A stretch of 64,000 nt of DNA from CBDCWQ01 sp965223435 (lineage in GTDB: Bacteria > Myxococcota > Kuafuiibacteriia > Kuafuiibacteriales > Kuafuiibacteriaceae), in the NCBI GenBank assembly GCA_965223435.1, contig CBDCWQ010000020.1, positions 992,001-1,056,000 of the forward strand, written 5' to 3'. The translations under genes and the position numbers were made by a program. The first letter of the stretch is position 1; each line of letters starts with the position of its first letter. A model generated the notes under the pieces. It was not told where the DNA came from. It searched no databases and saw nothing but the letters and a program-made list of their open reading frames with translations. Positions 26,403 through 35,655 of the stretch are shown here, in pieces.

Positions 26403-26431
26403 ACATTCCCACGCGCCGTAGCATACATTCC
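26397..26431 (-). promoter_or_regulatory. Pair of 13-bp direct repeats at the transporter start, operator-like
   Basis: TAGCATACATTCC occurs at 26397-26409 and at 26419-26431, starts 22 bases apart (two helical turns). The second copy is embedded in CGTAG-N9-CTACG, an inverted repeat; the first keeps a weaker form of the same symmetry. The repeats overlap the ATG of the permease gene and lie in the divergent region shared with the AgmX-like gene. A repressor site controlling the transporter is plausible, not shown. Confidence 0.5.
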
Positions 26432-26528
26432 TACGCTTTTGGGGCGGCCCAAGAGGGTTGTTGCTCCGTTTTTTCTGTCGTGTGGAGCGGGCGCGGAACC
26501 GGGCAGCCGGCTTCGCTGTCTATGGGCT

Positions 26529-27845
26529 GTGAGCGTCCAAGAATTTGGGTCTGCCCCTCAGCTTTTTGCGCGTCTTTGGTGGGGCGACTCGATGGTGGCT
26601 TCTTGGGGCCAAAGGGCCTCATTGGGGCTTCACGTGGGGGCGGCCGGAAGGAAGAGGCCCGCGGCTGATAGGTCTTTGGCGCTGCCGGGCGCTTTTTTTC
26701 CCGAAAGATCGTGGCTTTTGGTCGCGCCTTGGAATTCGACCCGCGGGAATGCACGGGTTTACATTTCTGAGGATTGGTCATCAAGCCGGCTCCCAAGTGC
26801 GGCTTTGCTTGCGGGCGAGTGTTCGCTTTCGCCAGGGCAAAGCATGGTCCTTGAAAAGGATAACTTAAGTCTCATCATCGGGATGACGGAACGCTCGCTG
26901 GGCGGGGAAAAATCAATCTTCGCGAACTGGAAAGAGAGATTGGCACTCGAGTTTCGGTGGCTGAATATCTTGATGGTGGTCATGGCACTGCATCTTTTGT
27001 GGGTGATGACCTGCTTGACGGTGCCTGGGAGCAAAGGCCTCCCTGACAAGTCCTTGGATGTCCTGATAAAAAGGAGCAGGCCTATCTTTAAAACAACACC
27101 GACACCGGTGCGTCCACCAAGACGTGCAGTCTGGCTACCCCGGATGAAAAAGGACGTTGCGCCCAAAAAGCGGTCCCAGCGCCCTTTGCGGCCTTCCTTT
27201 CGGCCTCACAAGGCCCAAAACCCAAGACTCGATCCCAAAAGCTGGTGGCAAAAGGCACTTGGACAGCCGAAAAGAGACGTTTTTGTGGATACCAAACACG
27301 CCTGGATGAGCGCATCTCGTTTGGTTCGACAGGGGCGAAGTGGAGCGTCCGTAGGCGACCCGCGGATTTTGGGATGGGGCGCAGCAACGCGCGGTGGTTC
27401 GGGTAAAGGCGTTTTACCCGGACCCTCGACGGCGGCTCTGGGGCGATGGCCCCGGTCCCAGGGCGGAGATGCGGTTGTGAAAGAAGATCTTCAAAAGTCT
27501 GTCCAGGATCGTGGACCCTTGGTGGAGTCTCGTCCGGTGAGGGTCTCTGATGCTTTGCCGAGGAGCGTAGTTCGTCGTGTGATTCAGAAGAATCTTAGCC
27601 AGATTCGTTACTGTTACGAGCGCGGGATGGTAAGGCAGCCGGGCCTGACGGGGCGGGTCAGGGTGCGTTTTGAGATCGGGTCTCGCGGCCTCGTGCGCAC
27701 CGCGAAAGTTGCAAGAAGTTCGCTCGGTGATGCACGCGTGGAGCGGTGCATCCTCAAAAGAATCCGGCGCTGGCGATTTCCCAAACCGCGCGGAGGCGGA
27801 CAAGTGGTGGTGCACTACCCTTTTGTTCTGAGAGCCGTGCCCTGA
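26529..27845 (+). CDS. AgmX/PglI-type C-terminal domain protein
   Basis: About 438 residues. The N-terminal part (FARLWWGDSMVASWGQRASLGLHVG...) fits the cytoplasmic domain found in front of myxobacterial AgmX-like proteins. Then a single transmembrane helix (LNILMVVMALHLLWVMTC), a Pro/Arg/Lys-rich periplasmic linker, and the C-terminal AgmX/PglI domain (VVRRVIQKNLSQIRYCYERG, GRVRVRFEIGSRGLV, CILKRIRRWRFPKP), which has a TonB-like fold and two cysteines. Such proteins span the periplasm in envelope or gliding machines. Start uncertain: GTG 26529 chosen; TTG 26439 and ATG 26592 are alternatives. Its end overlaps the YceI gene by 31 bases, convergent. Confidence 0.75.
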   Translation: MSVQEFGSAPQLFARLWWGDSMVASWGQRASLGLHVGAAGRKRPAADRSLALPGAFFPERSWLLVAPWNSTRGNARVYISEDWSSSRLPSAALLAGECSLSPGQSMVLEKDNLSLIIGMTERSLGGEKSIFANWKERLALEFRWLNILMVVMALHLLWVMTCLTVPGSKGLPDKSLDVLIKRSRPIFKTTPTPVRPPRRAVWLPRMKKDVAPKKRSQRPLRPSFRPHKAQNPRLDPKSWWQKALGQPKRDVFVDTKHAWMSASRLVRQGRSGASVGDPRILGWGAATRGGSGKGVLPGPSTAALGRWPRSQGGDAVVKEDLQKSVQDRGPLVESRPVRVSDALPRSVVRRVIQKNLSQIRYCYERGMVRQPGLTGRVRVRFEIGSRGLVRTAKVARSSLGDARVERCILKRIRRWRFPKPRGGGQVVVHYPFVLRAVP

Positions 27846-28468
27846 TCCGAGCCAAAAAAATCGATATTGAGCTCTGCGGTTTCGCCTACTTTGAGTCCTA
27901 CGAGCGCCTTCAACTTGGAGTCACTCTGAGCGATATTGTAGTCTGCTAGGCGCAACTTGAAGTCCGCCCGCACGCGGACTAGGTTGCCCAAAAGCCGCTT
28001 CTTGGTGAGCTCACTTTCTTTGAGGTAGCGCAGACGCAAGGTGATCGATTGGGTTTTGCGCACCCCGTGGATGGAAAAGGAGCCGTCTGCGGTCACCTTG
28101 TGCTCTTTTCCGTTCTTGAAGTCCTTGGGCAACGCGATGTTTTCAAAACTGAAGATCACGTACGGCCATTTTTTCGCGTTCATCCAGTTCTCTTCCGTGA
28201 GGTGCTGGTCGCGGGTGGTGTTGCCGGTCTTGATGCTGTCCACGCGGACTCGAAACCGCCCGGAGGCCACGTCGTTTTCGAGTTTGACGTGGCCCTCGAC
28301 GCCGTTGGCGACGCCTCGAATGCTCTCAAAAGGTGCATCGAGAAGAAGGGCGACGGTGTTGCGGCCGTTCGGATCGGTGAAGTTGTAGTCTTCGGCAAGC
28401 AATGGGCTGGACGCGATGAATACGGCAGCACCGAGGCCGAAGCTGATGCGGGTTGCGGATGCGGTCAT
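27815..28468 (-). CDS. YceI-family periplasmic protein
   Basis: A 217-residue protein starting at ATG 28468, with GGAGA about seven bases upstream. The signal peptide ends SSPLLA. The mature part is a lipocalin-like YceI domain: RNTVALLLDAPFESIRG, FRVRVDSIKTGNTTRDQHL, WPYVIFSFENI and ADGSFSIHGVRKTQSITLRL are the recurrent YceI strands. YceI proteins bind polyisoprenoids or other amphiphiles in the periplasm. It overlaps the AgmX-like gene tail to tail. Confidence 0.9.
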   Translation of the reverse strand: MTASATRISFGLGAAVFIASSPLLAEDYNFTDPNGRNTVALLLDAPFESIRGVANGVEGHVKLENDVASGRFRVRVDSIKTGNTTRDQHLTEENWMNAKKWPYVIFSFENIALPKDFKNGKEHKVTADGSFSIHGVRKTQSITLRLRYLKESELTKKRLLGNLVRVRADFKLRLADYNIAQSDSKLKALVGLKVGETAELNIDFFGSDQGTALRTKG

Positions 28469-28633
28469 GGTGTTTCTCCTGGTCAAAATTGCGCCGGTGT
28501 CTATCGAAAGATTGGGTCCGAGGCGAGTCCCTAAAGCGCGTGGAAGAACCGGAGAACCCTAATCGGCCCAAGCTGCGGATGCGGCGTTCGCCCCCTTGAC
28601 ACGGGCACTCTTGTACCGGCAGCTGGGTTGGCA

Positions 28634-31300
28634 ATGCGCAACACCCGATGGATCACTCAGAATGCATTTGGCTGGACGGTCTTCGCTTTGTGCGGCCTGG
28701 GGTGCCTGGAGCCGGTGCCGTCCGAGGATGTGGGCACCACCGCCAAGTTTATTCTGAGCAGTGAGCCCATCCAGGGGCAGTACATCGTCGCCCTGGACGA
28801 GGCGTGGGTCCGTAAAGTGGGCCTGGAGAGGCTGACGAATGCGCTCGTCGCCGGCTACGGGGGTCGAGAAGTCCATCGTTACGAGCACGCTTTTTTGGGG
28901 TTCTTGTCGCGCATGACGGAGTCTGAGGCCCGCGCGCTGAGTCGTGATCCTCGGGTTCGAACGGTGGAGGAAGACGGCTGGGTACAAAAAGAGGACACCC
29001 AAGATGGTGCGCCTTGGGGTCTGGACCGCATTGATCAGCGAAATCTCCCGCTCGACCGCCGGTATACCTATGGAGCGACCGGCAAAGGAGTCCATGCGTA
29101 CATCATCGATACCGGGATCTTCGAGTCCCATCGCGAGTTCGGTGGCCGGGTCGATTCGGGGTTCACGACCGTGCAGGACGGCCGTGGGACGACCGATTGC
29201 GAAGGGCACGGAACCCACGTCGCGGGGATCGTGGGCTCAGGTGCGTATGGGGTCGCCAAGGACGTGACCCTTGTCCCGGTTCGGGTGCTCGATTGCCAGG
29301 GCTTGGGTTCGAGTTCGAGTATCATATCGGGCATCGATTGGGTCACGCGGAACGCCCAGCGGCCTGCCGTCGTCAACATCAGTCTTGGGGTCGGCCGCTC
29401 CGCCAGCCTGGATCAAGCGGTCAGTCAGTCGGTGGCCACGGGGCTGACCTATGTGGTTGCCGCAGGCAACCAGGGTGTGGATGCGTGTGAACGTTCTCCC
29501 GGCCGCGTGCCGGAAGTGATCACCGTCGGGGCGACCGACAGCGGCGATCGCAAGTCCATTTTTGGAGGCAGTGCTGCTTCCAACGATGGCCCCTGCGTTG
29601 ACTTGTTTGCGCCCGGCACGGGTGTACCTTCGACTTGGTATACGGGGCCGACCGCCTCGCTTGTGGACAGCGGCACTTCCATGGCGGCCCCTCACGTCGC
29701 CGGGGCGATTGCGGCTTTTATGGAAGAGAACCCCAGCCGTAGCCCCGAGGAAGTCGCCAAGGCCTTGCTGGATTCGGCGACGCCCGGTGTTGTATTTGGG
29801 CTCGATGCGCGGACGCCCAATTTACTTTTGTTTGCGGGTTTGGGTGCCCAACCCGCGTCTTCAGTCCGGCTGACCTCCCCGCCCGACGGAGTGAGACTTC
29901 AGCGCGGCGTGGTTCCCATTGTGACCGTGGCGAGCAGGGACATCGAAGAGATTGTGGTTTTGGTAGACGATCGTTCCTTGTTCGTGGGGCCATCCGGCGC
30001 ATCGGTGCAATGGGATGCTTCCCGGGTGGCGCTCGGGCCCCATCGAATCTCGGTGCGCGGCCGGCGTGCCGGTGTGGACGTGGCGTCGGACACCATCCAG
30101 GTTGAGCTCGTCGACGAAGGGGAGGGGGCCGGGCCGGTCACCATTGTCTCCCCTCAAGATGGTGCGGTATTGGGGCCACAAGCGGTCACCATTCGGGTGG
30201 AAGCCGCGGCATCGGTCGACTTCGTCCGGGTGAGTATTGATGGCGTGTACGGCTTTCCGAGCCCGCCCCCGGCCAGCGTCGTGTGGAATGCCGGTTCGGT
30301 TTCCCAGGGGAACCATACGCTGGTCGCAGAGGCATATTCGGGATCTACGCTGGTGGGCACCCATCGCATCACCGTTCAGGTGAGCTCGACCCCCACGCCG
30401 ACCCCGACGCCCACGCCGACCCCGACGCCCACGCCGACCCCCACGCCGACCCCCACGCCGACCCCCACGCCCACGCCGACCCCCACGCCTGCTCGCCTGA
30501 GCATTGTGCGTCCGGCCGATGGTGCGTCGTTTTCGCCAGGATGGACAGAGATCGAGGTAGAGCAAACCGGTGATGCCGATGAGGTTCGGGTCTACGTGGG
30601 CGGTGCGCGTTTGACCGCAGGGTCTTCTGCCACGGGTGTGTACCGCTGGGATGGGCGATTTGCCGACGAGGGTGTTTATGGCGTTCGGGTCGACGCGCTT
30701 CGCCGTGGACGGATTGTGGCGAGGAAACGGGTCAGCTTTCGTGTGCAACAAGAAACGCAGGTGCCTTCGCGGGTGTCCATCGTCAGCCCGCTCGACGGAT
30801 CCGAGCACCATCCGGGCGCTGTTGTTCTTCGCATGACGGTGGACGGTGACCTAGACGCGATGGAACTTGTGGTGGATGGCCGTTTGGTTCGTCGTGGGAG
30901 TGTGCAGGAGAGCCTTGTCTGGGACGCCAGCGGGGTCACTTTGGGTTCTCATGTTCTCGAAGTGCGCGGTTTGAAGGGCAACGAGGTCGCCGCGCGCGAT
31001 GTGCTTCGGGTTGAAGTCGTTCCCGTTGATCCGCCGCCGGCGGAGCAACCGGTCACCGTCGTTCACCCGGCGAATGAGGCCGTGTTGTCGCCCGGTCCGA
31101 TTCCCATCGAAATTGTTGCCGACCCCGACGTACAGTATGTTCTGGTCAGTGTGGATGGTAGGCCGATAGCGGCCCGCCCTGCGCCGGCGACGGTCTTGTG
31201 GAATGCGGCCGGTGCGGTGGGCACCCATACCATCGAGGTCAAAGCGGTGCGCAACCGATCGATTGTGGGTGTCGCCAGCGTGCGCATCAACCTCCGCTGA
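28634..31300 (+). CDS. Secreted subtilisin-like serine protease (S8) with Ig-like repeats
   Basis: About 888 residues. The signal peptide ends FALCGLGC (possible lipobox). An inhibitor I9-type propeptide (QGQYIVALDE..., about 45-120) precedes the S8 catalytic domain (about 125-400) with Asp159 (YIIDTG), His192 (GHGTHVAG), Asn279 (AAGNQ) and Ser349 (SGTSMAAPHV). The C-terminal half has four Ig-like modules of about 85-90 residues (VTIVSPQDGAVLGPQAVTI... pattern); a Thr-Pro linker separates modules two and three. It is likely an extracellular or surface protease. ATG 28634 chosen; TTG 28628 is just upstream. Confidence 0.92.
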   Translation: MRNTRWITQNAFGWTVFALCGLGCLEPVPSEDVGTTAKFILSSEPIQGQYIVALDEAWVRKVGLERLTNALVAGYGGREVHRYEHAFLGFLSRMTESEARALSRDPRVRTVEEDGWVQKEDTQDGAPWGLDRIDQRNLPLDRRYTYGATGKGVHAYIIDTGIFESHREFGGRVDSGFTTVQDGRGTTDCEGHGTHVAGIVGSGAYGVAKDVTLVPVRVLDCQGLGSSSSIISGIDWVTRNAQRPAVVNISLGVGRSASLDQAVSQSVATGLTYVVAAGNQGVDACERSPGRVPEVITVGATDSGDRKSIFGGSAASNDGPCVDLFAPGTGVPSTWYTGPTASLVDSGTSMAAPHVAGAIAAFMEENPSRSPEEVAKALLDSATPGVVFGLDARTPNLLLFAGLGAQPASSVRLTSPPDGVRLQRGVVPIVTVASRDIEEIVVLVDDRSLFVGPSGASVQWDASRVALGPHRISVRGRRAGVDVASDTIQVELVDEGEGAGPVTIVSPQDGAVLGPQAVTIRVEAAASVDFVRVSIDGVYGFPSPPPASVVWNAGSVSQGNHTLVAEAYSGSTLVGTHRITVQVSSTPTPTPTPTPTPTPTPTPTPTPTPTPTPTPTPTPARLSIVRPADGASFSPGWTEIEVEQTGDADEVRVYVGGARLTAGSSATGVYRWDGRFADEGVYGVRVDALRRGRIVARKRVSFRVQQETQVPSRVSIVSPLDGSEHHPGAVVLRMTVDGDLDAMELVVDGRLVRRGSVQESLVWDASGVTLGSHVLEVRGLKGNEVAARDVLRVEVVPVDPPPAEQPVTVVHPANEAVLSPGPIPIEIVADPDVQYVLVSVDGRPIAARPAPATVLWNAAGAVGTHTIEVKAVRNRSIVGVASVRINLR
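30388..30489 (+). repeat. Thr-Pro coding tandem repeat
   Basis: A run of about 17 Thr-Pro codon pairs (ACS CCS) inside the S8 protease gene, encoding an extended linker between the second and third Ig-like modules. Such tracts are prone to length change by slippage in steps of six bases. Confidence 0.9.
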
Positions 31301-31408
31301 CTTTGTTCTGGTTGTTCGGGATGGCGCATTTTTGAAAGGCCGCAGTTTTTGCTCCGGTAGGTATACGTATGGCTCTTGAAGCCCCGATCGACTATCGGTC
31401 ACCACACC

Positions 31409-33685
31409 ATGGAGATCCGATGGAAGCGTGCGAATCCCAAACGCGGTGGTTCGCCCTGGGCGCGAGTGACCCGACTGTGTACATTCGTCATTGTTTGGGG
31501 TTGCGCGCCTGAGCCGGCGTCCACTTCTAAGCTTCTTTTGAGCAACACCGACGGTGCTGAGCTCGGTTTTGTTTTCGAAGGGCAGCATCTTCAGTGGTCT
31601 CTTCGCAAGAGCAGCTTGTTGTCCTCAGGCTTCAAAGTGACCCAGGTTGGGCACAAAAGCGTGATTCAAACGGCGGTTCAAGGCGCGTTTTATGAAGGCG
31701 TGATGGATGCGCGGCCGGGCGCATGGGTGCGGGTCCATGTCCTCGATGGGGTCGTCGAGGGGACATTCATGCTTGAACAGAAACGGTACACGGTCGAGGG
31801 GGTGTTGGGTGCCGCTCTCACCGTGCGTCCACTGACCGATTTCGATGAGGCCGAAGCGGGGCACTGCCGGGTTGTGGGTGAGGGCCCAGAGTTTTCGGCC
31901 GCGGTGTCTTCGCCGAAGCCCTCTTCGGCTTTGGTCGCGCCTCCAAACCCCAGGCTGATTGAACTCGTACTGATCGCCGACTACGAGTACTTTCAGAAGG
32001 CAGGTAGCCAAGCAGCAACCCAGATTCTGAGCACGCTGAACCAAGTCGACGGCATCTACCGCGAGACCTTCCAGACGGGATTTGTCGTCACCGATTTGGT
32101 GGTCTTCGAGACGGCCGAAGATCCATTCACGGCCCTGGGGGCAGACGATATGATCTTCGAGCTCGCGGATTATCGAGATCGGACATATCCACAAGCGGGC
32201 GCAGTTCATCTTTTTACTGGGCGGCGTTTGGGGGGAGCCACGGTGGGCGTTGCCTTTGTCGGAGCGCTGTGTGAGCCATTCAATGTCGGTATTTCAGAAG
32301 AAAACTTGGTGACCTTGGTTGCGCATGAGATCGGTCACAATTTTGGGGCCAGGCACGATCGTGAGGCGGGGTGTGGTGGCGGTTTTATTATGGACGCCAA
32401 CGTGAGCCCCAGTACGGAGTTTTCGTCGTGCAGCCAAAGTGCGGTCGGCGCGTTCATCAGCCGCAAAGAAGCCTGTTTTTTGCACGGGCCCACCATGGTC
32501 TCTCCTTCGCCCGGGCAGGCGCTTTTGGGGCGCACTCAGGCCTTTTCTTGGACCGACAACGGAAGGGGGGTGACCAACTGGGCCCTTCGGATAGGGTCAG
32601 AAAAGGGCGCGCGGGATCTGTTTGCGTCGCCGGCGCTTGGCCCGGTGAGTACGGTGACGGTGGATGACCTGCCCCTTGACGGGCGAGATCTCTACGTGCG
32701 GTTGCGCTACCGGCTCAACGGATTTTGGAAAAACGCGGACTTTGTGTACCAAGCCTTCGCCCCTGAAGTGCAGCGGATTGTGCCGACTTCTGCTCAGGTG
32801 TTTCGAGGGCGTGTATGTGATGAAGATGGGGTGCTGGCCGAAGGGGGGGGCGCTGCCGGGCTAGGATACCGCACCTTGGACGGGTTCGATGTGATCGATG
32901 GGCAAAACGTGACCGCTTGTATGCAGGTGAACTTTGAAACCGCGATTCCGCGATCGCTTCTTCAGCTGAGGGTGCGTAGCGCAAAGACTGCTTGCGGGGC
33001 GAGCTGTGTGCCTGGCTCTTGTGAAGATCCAAGCGTGAAAGTTTTTTACAGCCGCGATGGGCGCGCTTTTTTTTCGCTGGGTAGCCTCGATGTCTCGCCT
33101 GATTTTTCAGAGCATCTTCTTTTTGTGGAGCCCGAGGCGCGGAACTTCTTGGTGTGCCGAGGAAGAGAGGGCTCGGCCCGCAAACACGTCGAGGTCGATG
33201 CGGTGTCGCTCGCCCCGCGTGGCATTCAGGCGGTTGGGGCTGAGGGCGCTTGGGGCCGGGTCTGTGATGGGGTGGGCGCGCTGTCTCTCGGGGGCCTTGA
33301 GGCCAAACTCGGATACCAAACGGCCGATGGTTCGCGTCAGGTAGATGGCCAAAATGTCACGGCATGCCTTCTTTTGGATTTTGGCACCTTGCCCTCGGCT
33401 TTGGGGCTCACAGTGGTGGCCCGAAGTATCGGCGAAGCCTGTGGCGCCTCGTGCCGGCCGGGTTTTTGCGGGACGGGAGGGTCGTTTAAGGCTTTTTCGA
33501 GCCTGGACGGACAGTCGTTTACGTACCTCACCGAGCTGGATACCACGCCCCGGCCCACTTGGTACCAGGTGCCTTTGGGCGGTGGCCCGTTGCGTTTCGC
33601 ACTCATTTGCCGAGGCCGTGCGGGGTCTGCCCGGGATCACGTGGCGCTCGACCACGTGGAGGTGGTGCTCAAAGAGGGTTTGTGA
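31409..33685 (+). CDS. Secreted reprolysin-like (M12-type) zinc metalloprotease
   Basis: About 758 residues. A hydrophobic leader ends TFVIVWGC (possible lipobox). The catalytic domain (about 185-345) has the extended zinc motif HEIGHNFGARHD with His306, Glu307, His310 and His316, the reprolysin/adamalysin type. A segment of about 100 residues follows, then two homologous cysteine-rich modules of about 115 residues, each with RVCD..., DGQNVTAC and GASC.PG.C patterns. They are likely adhesive or substrate-binding. ATG 31409 chosen; a TTG at 31376 would add eleven residues. Adjacent to the S8 protease, same strand; the pair suggests predatory or scavenging proteolysis. Confidence 0.88.
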   Translation: MEIRWKRANPKRGGSPWARVTRLCTFVIVWGCAPEPASTSKLLLSNTDGAELGFVFEGQHLQWSLRKSSLLSSGFKVTQVGHKSVIQTAVQGAFYEGVMDARPGAWVRVHVLDGVVEGTFMLEQKRYTVEGVLGAALTVRPLTDFDEAEAGHCRVVGEGPEFSAAVSSPKPSSALVAPPNPRLIELVLIADYEYFQKAGSQAATQILSTLNQVDGIYRETFQTGFVVTDLVVFETAEDPFTALGADDMIFELADYRDRTYPQAGAVHLFTGRRLGGATVGVAFVGALCEPFNVGISEENLVTLVAHEIGHNFGARHDREAGCGGGFIMDANVSPSTEFSSCSQSAVGAFISRKEACFLHGPTMVSPSPGQALLGRTQAFSWTDNGRGVTNWALRIGSEKGARDLFASPALGPVSTVTVDDLPLDGRDLYVRLRYRLNGFWKNADFVYQAFAPEVQRIVPTSAQVFRGRVCDEDGVLAEGGGAAGLGYRTLDGFDVIDGQNVTACMQVNFETAIPRSLLQLRVRSAKTACGASCVPGSCEDPSVKVFYSRDGRAFFSLGSLDVSPDFSEHLLFVEPEARNFLVCRGREGSARKHVEVDAVSLAPRGIQAVGAEGAWGRVCDGVGALSLGGLEAKLGYQTADGSRQVDGQNVTACLLLDFGTLPSALGLTVVARSIGEACGASCRPGFCGTGGSFKAFSSLDGQSFTYLTELDTTPRPTWYQVPLGGGPLRFALICRGRAGSARDHVALDHVEVVLKEGL

Positions 33686-33792
33686 GGGCGACGATCCCCC
33701 TCCTTGGTCTGTCAATGAACCGCGAAGGGAACAACTGCTTGACCCCCTAGGGTCGCCGGGGTCCAAATCCGCGGCCAAGGGAGGCTTTCAGC

Positions 33793-34407
33793 GTGAAGTA
33801 TTACCATTTTCCTGCCTCGAGCAATTGCCGCAAGGTCACCGCAACCTTGGACCATCTCGGGATAGAGCACGAGCGGGTGCTCGTGAACCCCCTCAAGGGT
33901 GAGCAGAAAAAGCCGGAGTTCTTGGCGCTCAACCCCAACGGCAGAATTCCAGTCTTGGAGGATCAAGGTCTATGCCTGTGGGAGTCCCATGCGATCATGG
34001 GGTACGTGGCCTCCAAGAAGGACAACACGCTTTGGCCCAAGGACAGCCGCCGCTACGACATCATGCGCTGGTTCAATTGGCAGGCTGCGCATCTCGGCCC
34101 GGCAATCGGGGGTGTGGTTTTTGAACGGCTGTTCAAAAAGCTCGCGGACCTCGGTGAGGCGGATGAGGCCACGGTTCAAAGGTGTACGGCCGATTTTCAA
34201 CAGTTTGGTGCGGTCCTGAACCAGCATTTGAAGGGCCGCTCGTTCCTCGTGGGGGACGACCTCACGCTCGCCGACTTCAGTGTAGGCTCGAGCGTCGCGC
34301 TTACCGAAAAGGCAGAGCTGTCCCTGGCAGAGTTTCCGGAGGTTGCGCGCTGGAATGCAGCCCTCAATGAGATTCCCGCCTGGCGCGAAACCAGTCCCAA
34401 GCTGTAG
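33793..34407 (+). CDS. Glutathione S-transferase family protein
   Basis: A 204-residue cytosolic protein with an N-terminal thioredoxin-like domain (KYYHFPASSNCRKVTATLDHL, NPNGRIPVLEDQG, with the conserved cis-proline and the glutathione-binding ESHAI) and a C-terminal all-helical GST domain (FLVGDDLTLADFSVGS). It resembles theta-class bacterial GSTs; substrate cannot be deduced. GTG at 33793 has GGGAGG eight bases upstream. It precedes an RND-pump operon by about 145 bases. Confidence 0.92.
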   Translation: MKYYHFPASSNCRKVTATLDHLGIEHERVLVNPLKGEQKKPEFLALNPNGRIPVLEDQGLCLWESHAIMGYVASKKDNTLWPKDSRRYDIMRWFNWQAAHLGPAIGGVVFERLFKKLADLGEADEATVQRCTADFQQFGAVLNQHLKGRSFLVGDDLTLADFSVGSSVALTEKAELSLAEFPEVARWNAALNEIPAWRETSPKL

Positions 34408-34551
34408 TTCGCAAACCTCAAGACAAAGACGTGACCAAAATTTCCGGCACTTCTGTGACGGGCTTTGTTCGCTTTCGCCCGCCCCTGAGGTTTGCCTGTG
34501 CACTCACGTCGCTGAAAACATGGCGGCGGGGGCCATGAAAGGAGATACGCC

Positions 34552-35655
34552 GTGAGGCATTGGATGATGGTTCTTTTGCTCTTTTGGGCTTGTGCACAGA
34601 AAAAGCCCCCAGAAGCGCCACCCCTTCGGTCTGTTCGCTACGTCGTTGTTGAGAACGACAGCGGCGCACGAGAACGCACCTTTAGCGGGCAGGTTCAAGC
34701 CAGCAAGCAGAGTCGAATGGCTTTTCAAGTGACTGGACGGGTCCAGCGGGTGGCCGTCAAAGTGGGTGACCAGGTCAAACGAGGTCAGCTGATTGCGGCG
34801 CTAGATCCGATGGATTTCAGACTGCAGTTGAGGGAGGCCAGAGCCTCTTTGAGGCAAGCGCGGGCCCAAGCGCGAAGTGCGGCGGCGACGTATTCCCGGA
34901 TTCGTGCGCTATATGAGAACAAAAACGCGTCTACCCAAGATCTCGACAACGCACGCGCCCAAAAGGATGGGGCGCAGTCTTCGGTGGCGTCGATTTTGCA
35001 AAATGTGCGACGGGTGAAGCGTCAGCTGCAGTACGCCACACTGAAGGCGCCTTCAGCGGGGATCATCCAACAACTCGATGTAGAAACCAATGAGGTGGTT
35101 GCGGCTGGCCAAATTATTGCCCTTTTGCAGGCTGGCCAGCAGCTTGAAGTGGCGCTTTCGGTTCCGGAGTCGCACGTGAATCGCATCGAACGTGGGCAAG
35201 AAGTGACGGTGACCGTCAACGCCATCGGCGATACCCCCCTCGCCGGGGTCGTGAGCGAAATCGGAATACCCTCGTCCAACAGCGCCGCCTTTCCGGTTGC
35301 CGTTCGGCTGGTCGAGCCCGGCGATAAGGTTGGCGCGGGCATGGCGGCTGATGTGACCTTTCAGTTTCACACCGGGGAGACCGAAAAAGAGACTTACCGG
35401 GTGCCGCCGGCGGCCGTGGCCGAAGATCGGAAGGGTCGATTCGTCTTTGTGGTGGAGCGTTCTTCAGCGGACGCCCAGAAAAACGAAGGTGTCGTCAGAC
35501 GGACGCGAGTAGAGGTGGGGGGCATCGAGTCGGGGGGCATTGAAATCCTGTCCGGCATTGAGAATGGGCAACTTGTGGTGTCGGCTGGCACCTCGAGGAT
35601 CTACGATGGTCTTCGGGTCAAGGTTCCGGCCACATCGGCGAGGACTGTCAAGTGA
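34552..35655 (+). CDS. RND efflux pump periplasmic adaptor (membrane fusion protein)
   Basis: A 367-residue lipoprotein adaptor. The signal peptide ends LLLFWAC (lipobox). Residues about 40-280 give the adaptor architecture: barrel-sandwich hybrid first half (VQRVAVKVGDQVKRGQLIAALD), a coiled-coil hairpin (LRQARAQARSAAATYSRIRALYE), the second half (LKAPSAGIIQQLDVETNEVVAAGQ), and a beta-barrel. GTG 34552 has AAAGGAG at nine bases. Its end overlaps the permease start by four bases. It connects the inner-membrane RND protein to an outer-membrane channel, which is not encoded nearby. Confidence 0.92.
   Translation: MRHWMMVLLLFWACAQKKPPEAPPLRSVRYVVVENDSGARERTFSGQVQASKQSRMAFQVTGRVQRVAVKVGDQVKRGQLIAALDPMDFRLQLREARASLRQARAQARSAAATYSRIRALYENKNASTQDLDNARAQKDGAQSSVASILQNVRRVKRQLQYATLKAPSAGIIQQLDVETNEVVAAGQIIALLQAGQQLEVALSVPESHVNRIERGQEVTVTVNAIGDTPLAGVVSEIGIPSSNSAAFPVAVRLVEPGDKVGAGMAADVTFQFHTGETEKETYRVPPAAVAEDRKGRFVFVVERSSADAQKNEGVVRRTRVEVGGIESGGIEILSGIENGQLVVSAGTSRIYDGLRVKVPATSARTVK

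Noticed and set aside
29861..30811. A 316-codon antisense frame inside the protease gene
   Set aside because: It is a shadow of the Ig-like and Thr-Pro repeats, extremely Arg/Gly-rich with no domain.
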